NCBI GenBank assembly: GCA_963728445.1
Contig: CAVSJO010000006.1
Location: forward strand, 1,364,001-1,428,000
Source of the DNA: CAVSJO01 sp963728445
GTDB taxonomy: Bacteria; Gemmatimonadota; Gemmatimonadetes; Longimicrobiales; RSA9
Reading direction: 5' to 3'
Length of the DNA: 64,000 nt
Below the pieces are notes generated by a model that did not search any database, was not told the origin of the DNA, and saw only the letters and a program-made list of their open reading frames with translations. Below, piece by piece: positions 45,974-55,000 of the stretch (positions within the stretch are counted from its first letter, which is position 1; every line of letters starts with the position of its first letter). A program made the translations under genes and the position numbers.

Positions 45974-47188
45974 ATGACGCGCGTGAGACGCGACGTCGCC
46001 CCGTGCTCTCACCTCGGCGGCGCGGGCCGGCGGCTCCGGGGCGCCCTCCTCCCGGTGGTCGCGATGGCCGTGGGCGCCGGCGTCTCGGGAGGATGCGACC
46101 GGTCCGGGGCGCCGCCGCCAGCGGACCTCACCGCCACCCTCGGCGCCGCCGACTCGGGATACGCCCGCGCGCTGGAGCCGCGGGACTTCTCGTTCCCGGC
46201 CGACCACGGTCCGCACCCCGACTTCCGGACGGAGTGGTGGTACTTCACCGGGAACCTGGAGGCGGACGACGGCCGCCGCTTCGGCTTCGAGCTGACCTTC
46301 TTCCGAAGCGCGCTGTCGCCGGATCCGGTCCCGCGCGGCTCGGCGTTCGGAGCGACCCAGGCGTACATGGCGCACTTCGCCCTCACGGATGTGGCCGCTA
46401 ACCGGTTCACGGCCCGGCAGCGCTTCGAGCGCGGCGCTGCGGGACTCGCAGGCGCGCAGGGGGACCCTTTCCGTGTCCACGTCGACGACTGGTCGGTGCG
46501 CGCCGTTCCACGGGACTCCGCGGCCGAACTCCCGGGCACGTCTGAAACGCCTGCGCTTCGCCTCGAGGCGGCGAGTGGGGACGTGGCGGTCTCGCTCCTG
46601 CTCGGCTCGGCGGGGCCTCCGGTGCTGAACGGCGACGGCGGGCTCAGCCGCAAGGGGCCGGAGCCGGGCAACGCGTCGTACTACTACTCGATTCCGGACA
46701 TGCCGGCGCGAGGGTTCGTGCGCACGCCGGGTGGAGAGGTCCGGGTCACCGGCCACGTGTGGATGGACCGGGAGTGGGGGAGCGGACAGCTTTCCCGCCG
46801 GGACGCCGGGTGGGATTGGCTCGCCCTCCGCCTCGACGACGGATCGGCCGTGATGATCTACCGCCTGCGGCGACGCGGCGGCGGGACGTCGCCCTACAGC
46901 GGCGGGACTTGGATCGGCCCCGACGGCGCGCGCAGGACGCTCGCTGCCGACGCATTCGCCCTGAGGGCGACAGGTCGCTGGCGCAGCCCGACGTCGGGCA
47001 CGAGCTACCCCTCCGGCTGGGAGCTGGAGGTCCCGGCAGAGGGAGTTCGGGTGCGGATCGAGCCCGAGATCCGCGACCAGGAGCTCGACCTGGACTTCCG
47101 CTACTGGGAGGGCGCAGTCCGCGTCGAAGGCCGCGTGGGCGATCGGCAGGTCCGCGGGGCGGGATACGTGGAGCTTACCGGCTACTGA
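45974..47188 (+). CDS. AttH/CrtC-like secreted lipocalin-type hydrolase
   Basis: A 404-residue protein with an N-terminal hydrophobic signal ending SGGC (a possible lipobox). The AttH/carotenoid 1,2-hydratase-type double lipocalin fold follows: DHGPHPDFRTEWWYFTGNLEADDGRRFGFELTFFRSAL, MAHFALTD, and the central GHVWMDREWGSGQL motif with YYYSIPDM. In carotenoid producers CrtC adds water to carotenes, but relatives beside ABC genes (attEFGH) are thought to handle a lipid-like ligand. The coupling to the ATPase and permease supports the second view. The gene starts 2 bp after the permease stop and overlaps the tail of the convergent GGDEF-EAL gene by 14 bp. Confidence 0.85.
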   Translation: MTRVRRDVAPCSHLGGAGRRLRGALLPVVAMAVGAGVSGGCDRSGAPPPADLTATLGAADSGYARALEPRDFSFPADHGPHPDFRTEWWYFTGNLEADDGRRFGFELTFFRSALSPDPVPRGSAFGATQAYMAHFALTDVAANRFTARQRFERGAAGLAGAQGDPFRVHVDDWSVRAVPRDSAAELPGTSETPALRLEAASGDVAVSLLLGSAGPPVLNGDGGLSRKGPEPGNASYYYSIPDMPARGFVRTPGGEVRVTGHVWMDREWGSGQLSRRDAGWDWLALRLDDGSAVMIYRLRRRGGGTSPYSGGTWIGPDGARRTLAADAFALRATGRWRSPTSGTSYPSGWELEVPAEGVRVRIEPEIRDQELDLDFRYWEGAVRVEGRVGDRQVRGAGYVELTGY

Positions 47189-49526
47189 CGGAGGAGGACG
47201 GTTCGACGTCCCCGCTGGGGTCCTCGCCGGGAGGGGCCGCAGGATCGTCCGTGGACGTCCCCTCGGTCGGTTCGTCGTGCCCGCTTGCCTCGGCCCACTG
47301 GTCATCCGGCCGCACGATGGCGCCGCGTTCCACCATGAACCGGGCGTCGCCCGACGGAACCGGCTTCGAGAAGAGATAGCCTTGGCCGAAGGGACAGCCG
47401 AAGGAGCGGAGATGCTCGCGCTGCTCTTCCGTCTCGATCCCCTCGGCGACGGCCGGCAGACCCAGGCTGCCGGCGAGCCCCACGATCGTCCGCACGAGCT
47501 TCTCGTCCGGGCCGCCCCGGGCCGCCATGCGGGCGATGAACGAGCTGTCGATCTTGAGCGAGTCGACGCGGAACTGCTGGAGGTAGCTGAGGGCCGAGTA
47601 GCCGGTGCCGAAGTCGTCGATGGAGAGCCGGACGCCGCGGCTGCGCAGCGTCTCGATCAGCTCCTGCGCCCGCGGCGGGTCGGCCATCACGACGCTCTCG
47701 GTGATCTCCAGCCGAAGAGAGGAGGGCGGCAGGTCTGCCTCGATGAGGGCGGACTCCACCAGCTCCAGGAGCTTCGGCTGCGCGAACTGCCGTGCCGACA
47801 GGTTCACGCTCACGAACAGGCCCCGGCGCTCCGGGAACTCGCGCAGCCAGGAAGAGAGCGTCGTGCATGCCTCGTGCAGGATCCATTCGCCGAGCGGCAC
47901 GATCAGGCCCGTCTCCTCGGCGGCTGCCACGAACTGTCCCGGCTCCACCAGACCGTGGCCGGGCCGGCGCCAGCGGACCAGCGCCTCGAAACCGGCCAGG
48001 CCGCCCGTATCGAGAGCGACGATGGGCTGGAAGTGCAGCTCGAACTCCTCCCGCTCCAGCGAGCGCTGGAGGTCGTTTTCCAGAGCCAGCAGCGCCGTCG
48101 CCTCCTTGTGCATCGCTTCGTCGAAGACCTCGTAGACGCCGCGCCCGCGAGCCTTCGCGCGGTACATGGCCGTGTCCGCGTCACGCAGCAGCTCCACCGG
48201 CCGCGTGTATCGTGGGCCTCCGACCGCGATGCCAAGGCTGGCCGATACGAACGTCTCCTGACCCTCCAGATCGAACGGCGCCCGCAGCTCCTCCAGCACC
48301 CGCTCCGCCACCTTCGTCGCGTGCGTCGGCTCCATCAGCGTGTCCAGCAGGATGGCGAACTCGTCCCCGCTCAGCCGTGCCACCGTGTCTGCGTCCCGGA
48401 GACAGCTCTCGAGGCGACGCGCCGTCTCCACCAGCAGCGCGTCCCCGGCGCCGTGCCCGTAGCTGTCGTTCACGAGCTTGAAGCGGTCGAGGTCCAGGAA
48501 GATGACGGCGTAGACCGCGCCGTTGCGTCGCCTCGATGAGATCAGACGGTCCAGTCGGTCCATGAACAGCGACCGGTTCGGCAGCCCGGTGAGGGCGTCG
48601 TGCATCGCGTCGTGGACGAGCTGCTCCTCCGCCCGACGCTGCTCCGTGATGTCCGTCTGTGAGCCCGCCATCCGCGTCGCCCGCCCCGACCCGTCCCGCA
48701 CCACGGTGCCCCGTGTCAACATCCGCCGGAAGCGCCCCGAGCGGTCCCGCATCCGGTACTCGCAGGAGAAGTGGGAGGAGCCGTCCCCCTTGCTCGTCTC
48801 CAGCGTGTTCTCGAACAGCGCCCGGTCCTCCGGGTGGATGCGGACGAACCACTCCTTCGGATCGTCGCCCAGCTCTCCGGGCTCGTGCCCGAGCAGCTCC
48901 TTCCAGCGGTTGGAGAACGTGACCCGGTCCGTCTCGAGGTCCCAGTCCCAGAGCCCGTCGTTGGCGCCCAGCGCGGCGAGCCGGTACTGCTCCTCGCTCA
49001 CCGCCAGCTCCTCCTGTACGCGCAGATGGGAGAGCAGCGTCAGGTAGGCGATCATCGAGATCACGACCAGGTCCGCCAGGAAGATCATCGGGTGGATCGC
49101 CGCACGTGCCGCCACCAGAGTCGCCACGATGGCGAGCGCCAGCATCGTCAACAGGTAGGCGGCCATGCCGCGACGGCTCCGGAACACCACCGCCGAACCG
49201 GCGACGACCACCATCAGGCTCAACGCGTAGTCGGCGGCGAAGCCGTTCATCACTCCGAGATGGAGCACCCACGCCGTGATGACTCCGTACGCGACGTAGA
49301 CGGCGCGCATGTACTGCGGTCGGCGGTACGCGTACGAGAGCAGCGTCACCGCCAGCACGAGAACCATCACGAACGCCCGTTCCGGGAGCGGATCGATCCG
49401 TGTGGGGTCGACCCGCCCGTGCACGAAGCTCAGGGCCAGAATCGCCAGGATCGCGACGACCCCGAGGATCCGGTACGTCCTCAGCTCGTGTGGGGTGAGT
49501 TCCCGGTGGGAAAAGGGATCAGCCAT
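47175..49526 (-). CDS. Membrane-bound PAS-GGDEF-EAL cyclic di-GMP protein
   Basis: A 783-residue protein. Five or six membrane helices (about residues 20-165) form an uncharacterised sensor region. A PAS domain follows (LRVQEELAVSEEQYRLAALGANDGLWDWDLETD to TDITEQRRAEEQL). The GGDEF domain has LDRFKLVNDSYGHGAGDALL, but the active-site motif is SGDEF (Ser in place of the first Gly), which some active cyclases keep. The EAL domain is complete: FEALVRW, VSVNLSARQ, EITESV, DDFGTGYSALSYL, LKIDSSF, GIETEEQ and GQGYLFSKP, so phosphodiesterase activity is likely. A disordered acidic tail ends the protein. A possible -10 (TATACT) lies on this strand at 49607-49612. Confidence 0.92.
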   Translation of the reverse strand: MADPFSHRELTPHELRTYRILGVVAILAILALSFVHGRVDPTRIDPLPERAFVMVLVLAVTLLSYAYRRPQYMRAVYVAYGVITAWVLHLGVMNGFAADYALSLMVVVAGSAVVFRSRRGMAAYLLTMLALAIVATLVAARAAIHPMIFLADLVVISMIAYLTLLSHLRVQEELAVSEEQYRLAALGANDGLWDWDLETDRVTFSNRWKELLGHEPGELGDDPKEWFVRIHPEDRALFENTLETSKGDGSSHFSCEYRMRDRSGRFRRMLTRGTVVRDGSGRATRMAGSQTDITEQRRAEEQLVHDAMHDALTGLPNRSLFMDRLDRLISSRRRNGAVYAVIFLDLDRFKLVNDSYGHGAGDALLVETARRLESCLRDADTVARLSGDEFAILLDTLMEPTHATKVAERVLEELRAPFDLEGQETFVSASLGIAVGGPRYTRPVELLRDADTAMYRAKARGRGVYEVFDEAMHKEATALLALENDLQRSLEREEFELHFQPIVALDTGGLAGFEALVRWRRPGHGLVEPGQFVAAAEETGLIVPLGEWILHEACTTLSSWLREFPERRGLFVSVNLSARQFAQPKLLELVESALIEADLPPSSLRLEITESVVMADPPRAQELIETLRSRGVRLSIDDFGTGYSALSYLQQFRVDSLKIDSSFIARMAARGGPDEKLVRTIVGLAGSLGLPAVAEGIETEEQREHLRSFGCPFGQGYLFSKPVPSGDARFMVERGAIVRPDDQWAEASGHDEPTEGTSTDDPAAPPGEDPSGDVEPSSSVSSR

Positions 49527-49720
49527 GAATCACTGCAGCACCATGTGAGCCGATGCCGGCGCAGCGCGACAGCGCGCGGAAACATTCGAGTTAGGGAGGC
49601 GGTCACAGTATACGCCCTGCCCGCGCGCAGGAAAAGAGAGTCGTCCCGAACCCGCGCAGCCGGCGGGGGTAGCACGCTCGACCCGATCCTGCACCCACGC
49701 ACGCAACGGAGCCTTGCCCC

Positions 49721-50407
49721 ATGTGCGGCCGCTACACCCTCACCGTGACCGCCGCCGACCTCGAGCGGGAGTTCGGCGTCGCCGCGCCCGAGGACTACCG
49801 CCCCAGCGCGAACATCTCTCCCTGGCAGCAGGTCCTGGCCGTGGGCCCGAAGAGCCGGGCAGGGGCGCGCACCCAGCACGATGACCCGGTCGCGGGGCCG
49901 GTCGCGGGCCCGGACGCACCCGAGTCGCACGACGTCGGCTTCGCCTGGTTCCGCTGGGGGCTCGTGCCCCGATGGGCGAAGGACGAGACCATCGGACGCC
50001 GCATGATCAACGCCCGCTCCGAGACGGCCCACGAGAAGCCGGCTTTCCGGGATGCGTTCGCGAAGCGGCGCTGCCTGCTTCCGGCGGACGGGTTCTACGA
50101 GTGGAAGAAGGAGGGGTCGGGCAAGCAGCCGTACCACATCCACGTCCATGACCGGTCTCTAATCACCTTCGCCGGACTCTGGGAGCGCTGGACGACCCCG
50201 GAAGGCGAGCCCCTCCTCACGTGCTCGATCCTGACGACGTCGCCCAGCGAGATCGTGCGCCCGATCCACGACCGCATGCCCGTCGTCATTCCGCCGGAGC
50301 TTCGGGCCCGCTGGCTCGACAGTCGAACCTCACCCGACGAGCTGCGCTCCATGTGCATCGCCTGGGGCGACGGAGTGCTCGAATGTGCTCCCGAGGAGCC
50401 CCACTAG
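49721..50407 (+). CDS. SOS response-associated protein (YedK/HMCES family)
   Basis: A 228-residue SRAP-domain protein that forms a covalent thiazolidine link to abasic sites in single-stranded DNA. Cys2 (after Met removal the N-terminal nucleophile) is followed by GRYTLT. The other active residues are Asn in INARSET, Glu in DGFYEWKK and His in RPIHDRMPVV. Length is normal. A short Gly/Ala/Pro-rich loop (PVAGPVAGPDAPESH) is inserted near residue 60. No LexA box is evident in the 194-bp upstream gap. The gene is convergent with the VIT-family gene and shares 4 bp with it. Confidence 0.92.
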   Translation: MCGRYTLTVTAADLEREFGVAAPEDYRPSANISPWQQVLAVGPKSRAGARTQHDDPVAGPVAGPDAPESHDVGFAWFRWGLVPRWAKDETIGRRMINARSETAHEKPAFRDAFAKRRCLLPADGFYEWKKEGSGKQPYHIHVHDRSLITFAGLWERWTTPEGEPLLTCSILTTSPSEIVRPIHDRMPVVIPPELRARWLDSRTSPDELRSMCIAWGDGVLECAPEEPH

Positions 50408-50904
50408 CCCCCCGCGCCCCAGTTCCCCATCCATAGCCCGGTCAGGAACACGGCCGCGCCCCCGAGCACGACCTGAACCACCGTCTTCCCCAGCGGTGTG
50501 TCCATGAAGTGGAAGCGGATGTACGAGATGGCGAACAGCTCCACGACCACCACCGCGTAGGCCAGGGGCAGCGCCCCCGAGAGGCTCGGCAGCAGGAACG
50601 GCAGCGTGTGGAGCATGCCGCCGAGCACCGTCGCCAGCCCCGTGATGGCGCCACGCAGCCACGGATGGCCCCGACCCGTCAGCTCCCCGTCGTCCGAGAG
50701 CGCCTCCGCCAGCCCCATGCTGATGCCCGCACCCACGGACGCGGCCACGCCCACGAAAAAGGTCTTCACTGCGCTTCCCGTCAGCGCCGCCGCCGCGAAG
50801 ATCGGCGCCAGCGTCGACACCGACCCGTCCATCAGTCCCAGCAGCGCCGGCTGCACCGTCTGCAGCACGAAGCGGTGCCGCTCCTCGTGTCCCCTCGGAT
50901 CCAT
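50404..50904 (-). CDS. VIT1/CCC1-family membrane protein (putative iron/manganese transporter)
   Basis: A 166-residue membrane protein of the VIT/CCC1 type with a typical opening (ERHRFVLQTVQPALLGLMDGSVSTLAPIFAAA). Conserved small and charged residues in the first helix and the GVAASVGAGISMGLAEALSDDGE segment match the family. About four to five helices fit. Members carry Fe(II) or Mn(II) out of the cytoplasm or act with ferritin-like domains. The length is short for a full family member. ATG at 50904 matches the family N-terminus. An AT-rich palindrome with a promoter lies 36 bp upstream, which fits metal-responsive control. Confidence 0.8.
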   Translation of the reverse strand: MDPRGHEERHRFVLQTVQPALLGLMDGSVSTLAPIFAAAALTGSAVKTFFVGVAASVGAGISMGLAEALSDDGELTGRGHPWLRGAITGLATVLGGMLHTLPFLLPSLSGALPLAYAVVVVELFAISYIRFHFMDTPLGKTVVQVVLGGAAVFLTGLWMGNWGAGG

Positions 50905-50938
50905 GCTCCGTCTCCCGTCGCGTTGCGATTTGACGGTA

Positions 50939-50967
50939 ACAATAACGATTATTGATGGCGGCAGCAA
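50939..50967 (-). promoter_or_regulatory. Predicted promoter of the VIT-family gene
   Basis: On the minus strand TTGCTG (50967-50962) and TATTGT (50944-50939) are spaced 17 bp, with the -10 about 35 bp before the start codon at 50904. A GGGAGACGGAG ribosome site lies in between. The palindrome at 50940-50954 covers the -10 and spacer. Confidence 0.45.
50940..50954. promoter_or_regulatory. Palindromic operator CAATAA-CGA-TTATTG
   Basis: A perfect 15-bp interrupted palindrome, strikingly AT-rich in GC-rich DNA. It overlaps the predicted -10 of the VIT-family gene, so a bound repressor would block transcription. The AT-rich core resembles Fur-family boxes, but this is not a consensus match. Control by iron or manganese is inference. 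Confidence 0.5.
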
Positions 50968-51388
50968 GGAGGGCGAAGCCTTGGAATCGGGCGCGCGGGG
51001 GGCGGGTCGATGGGACCGGGGCGGCCACGGAAGGCGGGCGCGCGGCAGGCGTCGGATTCTCCGCTGGATCGACCGCCCCAGCCGGTGGTGGACGGTCGAT
51101 TATAGTCGTTACGCGCGTTTCCAAATCGGCTGTATTGCGAGGACGAGGCCTGCGTCGGGCTGTGAGCTGCCCGCAACGCATGCCCGTGCCCCCGGCATCG
51201 CTGGCTAAGCGGTCGTCGGGAACTGCCGTGCGCGCGCACGGATCTGCCAATCTGGCAGCGAAGTCTGCAACTTCGGACGGTCCTCCGTGGCACACCGGAT
51301 GCCTTTTCATGGGCGGGCGCCGGCCGCGGCGGGGGCCGTCGGCCGGCAGGGACCAGAAGTGGAAAACCACAGGACGAAGGAGGCAGAG
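50955..51388 (+). other. Intergenic region upstream of hsp20 with two small hairpins
   Basis: No gene is convincing in these 434 bp. Two adjacent hairpins lie at 51245-51257 (TGCCA-ATC-TGGCA) and 51259-51275 (CGAAGT-CTGCA-ACTTCG), about 115-145 bp before the hsp20 start. The region near 51100-51135 is AT-richer and may hold the promoter. A strong AAGGAGG ribosome site lies just upstream of the ATG at 51389. Confidence 0.4.
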
Positions 51389-51865
51389 ATGATTCCGACG
51401 ATGAGGACGCGCGCGTGGGTGGATGGGGATCCGATCCGTACGCTTGCGGGGCTGTCGCGGGAGCTGGACCGGGCGTTCGCGCCGCTGGCCGGGGGCGAGG
51501 CGCCGGTGCGGTGGCCGGCGGAGATCCGCGAGACGGAGAACGGGGTGCGGATCGATCTGGAGGCGCCGGGCATCCGTCCGGAGGACGTGGAGATCACGCT
51601 GGAGGACGGGGTGCTGACAGTGGCGGCGGAGAAGAAGACGGAGGAAGCGCAGGAGCAGGGGGAGGTGCGCCTGTCGGAGCGTCGCTACGGCCGGTTCGAG
51701 CGGAGCTTCCGCCTGCCGACGAACCTGGACGCGGACGCGGTGAAGGCGGACTACGCCCACGGCGTGCTCCGGATCACGCTGCCGAAGAAGGAGGAGGCGA
51801 AGCCGCGGCGGATCACTGTGAACGTGACGGAGCCCCGCAGAGTGGAGCAGGGCGACGTCGGCTGA
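51389..51865 (+). CDS. Small heat-shock protein (Hsp20/alpha-crystallin)
   Basis: A 158-residue chaperone. The alpha-crystallin domain spans about residues 40-135: PAEIRETENGVRIDLEAPGIRPEDVEITLEDGVLTVAAEK, then the conserved GRFERSFRLPTNLDADAVKADYAHGVLRITLPKKEE. The GVLRITLPK end is the family hallmark. The N-terminus holds a short amphipathic helix (IRTLAGLSRELDRAF). It binds unfolding proteins to prevent aggregation. No CIRCE element is seen. Ribosome site AAGGAGG and ATG 51389 fix the start. A clear terminator follows at 51889-51920. Confidence 0.92.
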   Translation: MIPTMRTRAWVDGDPIRTLAGLSRELDRAFAPLAGGEAPVRWPAEIRETENGVRIDLEAPGIRPEDVEITLEDGVLTVAAEKKTEEAQEQGEVRLSERRYGRFERSFRLPTNLDADAVKADYAHGVLRITLPKKEEAKPRRITVNVTEPRRVEQGDVG

Positions 51866-51888
51866 TCGAGACGCAGGGCCGTCGGGTA

Positions 51889-51920
51889 ACGGGCCGGCTT
51901 CCGGACGGGAGCCGGCCCGT
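51889..51920 (+). terminator. Rho-independent-type terminator after hsp20
   Basis: An 11-bp perfect stem, ACGGGCCGGCT (51889-51899) with AGCCGGCCCGT (51910-51920), loop TCCGGACGGG. A modest T-rich run (TCTCGTTCGT) follows. It lies 24 bp after the hsp20 stop. Confidence 0.7.
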
Positions 51921-52020
51921 TCTCGTTCGTGCCGACTTTGCGAGTGTCGGAGGGGGGTGCGACATTGAGGCGAGCATCCGCGGTGACGCAGCGCCCTCTG
52001 ATCATCATGACGAAGACCCC

Positions 52021-55000
52021 GTGAACGACGACGTTGGGACGCAAGCTTCCGGTCTGCTTCGCTCGCTGGCCGAGGCCACGCGCGCGAACCCGTTCGGGCG
52101 CAAACTGCTGGTGTGCGAGTGGCCGGCGGAGGGGCGGGAGCTGCTGCGTACTCTGGCGCTCTCTGGCACGCCGTGGCTGGGGTGGGAGTCCGTGTCGGCG
52201 CGGCAGCTCGCGCTGCATCTGGTCGGCGAGACTCTGGCGGCGGAGGGTCTCACCACGGCGGACGCCTTCGACATGGTCGCGCTGGTGGACGCGGCGATCG
52301 ACGACGCGATGGAGGCAGCCGGAGCCGGCCCCTTCGGGAGGGAGGTGCCGCCGGCCTATCGCGAGCCGATCCGTCGGGCAGTCGAAACGCTGCGGGAGGG
52401 CGGCGTCTCCCCTGACGGGCTCCGGCGATCGCCGGATCCAGACGGCCGGCTCGCCTTTCTGGCTCGACTGCTCGAGCGGGTCGAGTCGGGGTTGGCGCGC
52501 GCGTCGCTCGTGGACGGGGCGGGTCTGCTGGGGCGGGCGGCGGCGCGGCTGGAGGGTGAATCGAGAGAGGGCGTGCTGTCCGACACGCAGGTCTTCCTGC
52601 TGCCGGGACTCGGGGCGCGTGGCGTGGCCGGACGCCTGATGCGGGCGCTCGAGTCCATCGGCGCGAGCACCCTCGCGGCAGATTCGCCGGCCGGGATTGA
52701 GCCGCCTCCGGGGACGGTGTGGGCCTCGCGGGCGGAGCGGGAGGGGCCGCCGACGGAACCTGTGCTCTTCGCTGCGGCCACGCCCGCGGACGAGATCCGT
52801 GAGGTCCTCCGGCGCCTGGTTTACGCAGGAGTGGCCTGGGATCAGGTCGAGATCGTTGCGATGGACGGGGACGTCTACGGGGTCGCGATGGATGGTCTGG
52901 CCCGGCGACTCGGCATACCGGTCACGTACGCCGCCGGCCTCGACGCGCGTCGCACGCGAGTCGGGCGGGTAGCTGAGGCGTATTTCGAGTGGGTGATGGA
53001 CGGGTATCCGGCGGACGTGATCCGGCGCCTGCTCGAGACGGGCGACGTCGCCCCGCGGGAGCCGGCGGACGCCGGGGCCGAGGCGCGGCGTCCCTCCGGG
53101 CCCGCCCTGGCACGGCGCCTCCGCCGGCTGCGCGTCGGCTGGGGGTACGACCGCTACCTGGAGGCGGTCGACCGGGCGCGTGCGGCGCTGGAAGGGGAGA
53201 GCGATCCGGACGACGACGGCCGCGACGAGTTCGAAGTGCAGCGGGCGGAGCTCGAGACCCTTCGGGACCTTCTGGCGCCGGTCCTGGCGGCGACCCCACG
53301 GCTCGACGGCCGGCACGCTGTGGAATTCGCCCGCACGTCCCCGGCTCGGCTGGCCGAAGGGCTGCTGGCGCTGCTCGAGTTCGTGCCACGGGGGGACGCC
53401 GTGGAGGCCGCCGTGCGGGCGGTGCTTGTCGACCGCCTGCGTCGCGCGCGGGAGACCCTCTCGCGGTCGACGGGATGGCGGGCCGCCACGGCCATGCTGC
53501 GTGCCCGTCTGCAGACGCGGGTTTCGGCAGCTTCGGAATCGGGGCGAGCCGCGCCATGGACCTCAACGGCCGGGGCCCTGCACCTGAGCACTGTCTCGTC
53601 CGGAGGGCTGTCCGGGCGGTCGCACACGTTCGTGGTAGGGCTCGCTGCGGGAGCGCTCCCGGGTGCGGCGGTCGATCCGCTGCTGGGCGATCGGGAGCGG
53701 GCTGCGGTGGGCCTTCCTACGTCCGCCGAGCGGCTCGCCGTGGAGCGCCACGCCCTCGCAGCCATGCTGGCTCGGCTGCGCGGACGCGTGACGCTGTCGT
53801 ACGCTGCGTGGGACATGTCGGAGGGCCGCGTCGTTGCGCCGGCACCCGAGATGCTGCATGCACTGCGCGTTCGAGAAGGCGATGACGCCCTGACGTACGA
53901 TGACCTGCGACGGCATCTCGGAGCGCTCGCGGGCGCGGTCCCGTCGGCGGGTCTTCTCGACGATACCGACGTATGGCTCCGGGCCATCGCCGCTCCGGAC
54001 GGGTCGCTGCGGGACGGCACGGCGGCGGTGCGGGTCCTGCACCCGTCGCTCAACGCCGGGCTCACCGCCGCGGAGGCCCGCGTTTCCGACACATTCTCGG
54101 CGTGGAACGGCCGGGTCGACGCGGCGGAATCGCTCGACCCACGAGCCGGTGGAGACGTGTTCTCCGCGTCCGGCCTCGAGACTCTCGGCGCCTGTCCGCT
54201 TCAATTCTTCTACAAGTACGTCCTCGGCATCCGGTACGTCCGGGACCCCGAATACGATCCCGAGTCGTGGCTGGACGCGCTCGAGCGGGGCTCCCTGCTG
54301 CATGCGGTGTTCGAGCGCACCGTTGGGCACGACGGATCGGTGTTCGATGCGGGCGTTGAGCGGTGGGCGGATGCCCGGTTGGAAGAGCGGGCGATGCGCG
54401 TGTTGGGCGAGGAGGTCGAGCGTGTGCTTCACCGGCTTCCGGCGCCGAACGAGGCCGTGCTCCGCGCGGAGGTCGAGGCACTGGAGGCGGATGTCGGTTC
54501 GTTCGTTTCCATGCTCCGTTCGAACCGCCCGCGGGTGCTGCGAACCGAGCTGGCGTTCGGGCCGCGATCCGACGCGGGCTCGGAGGGCGAGGTCGAGCTG
54601 GAGATCGGCGGTGGAGGCCTGCAGGTGCGGGGTCGCGTCGACCGGTTGGACGCGCTGGACGCGGGCGGTCTGCGCATCGTCGACTACAAGACCGGACGTG
54701 CCGACCGCTACTCGGTGGGCGTTCCCTTCGCCGGCGGACGCCGCCTTCAGCACCTGCTGTATTCCCTGGCGGTGGAGCGGCTCCGCCCCGACGAAAGCGT
54801 GCGGGTGATGGAGTACCAGTTTCCGACGGTCAAGGGCGAGAACGAGGTGCGCGCCTACCCGCGTGCGATGCTGGAGGAGGGAAGGGACGTGCTCGAGATT
54901 CTTCTGGACCTGGCAGCGAGCGGCCGCTTCCTCCCGACGTTCCACGATGGGGACTGCAAGTACTGCGACTACGCGGCGGTCTGTCGTGTTGCGGTCGACG

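Noticed and set aside
50952..51392. A 146-codon open frame upstream of hsp20
   Set aside because: Composition is Arg/Gly/Ala/Ser-rich with no domain, no good ribosome site, and it runs over the hairpins and hsp20 leader. GC-rich DNA gives long chance frames.
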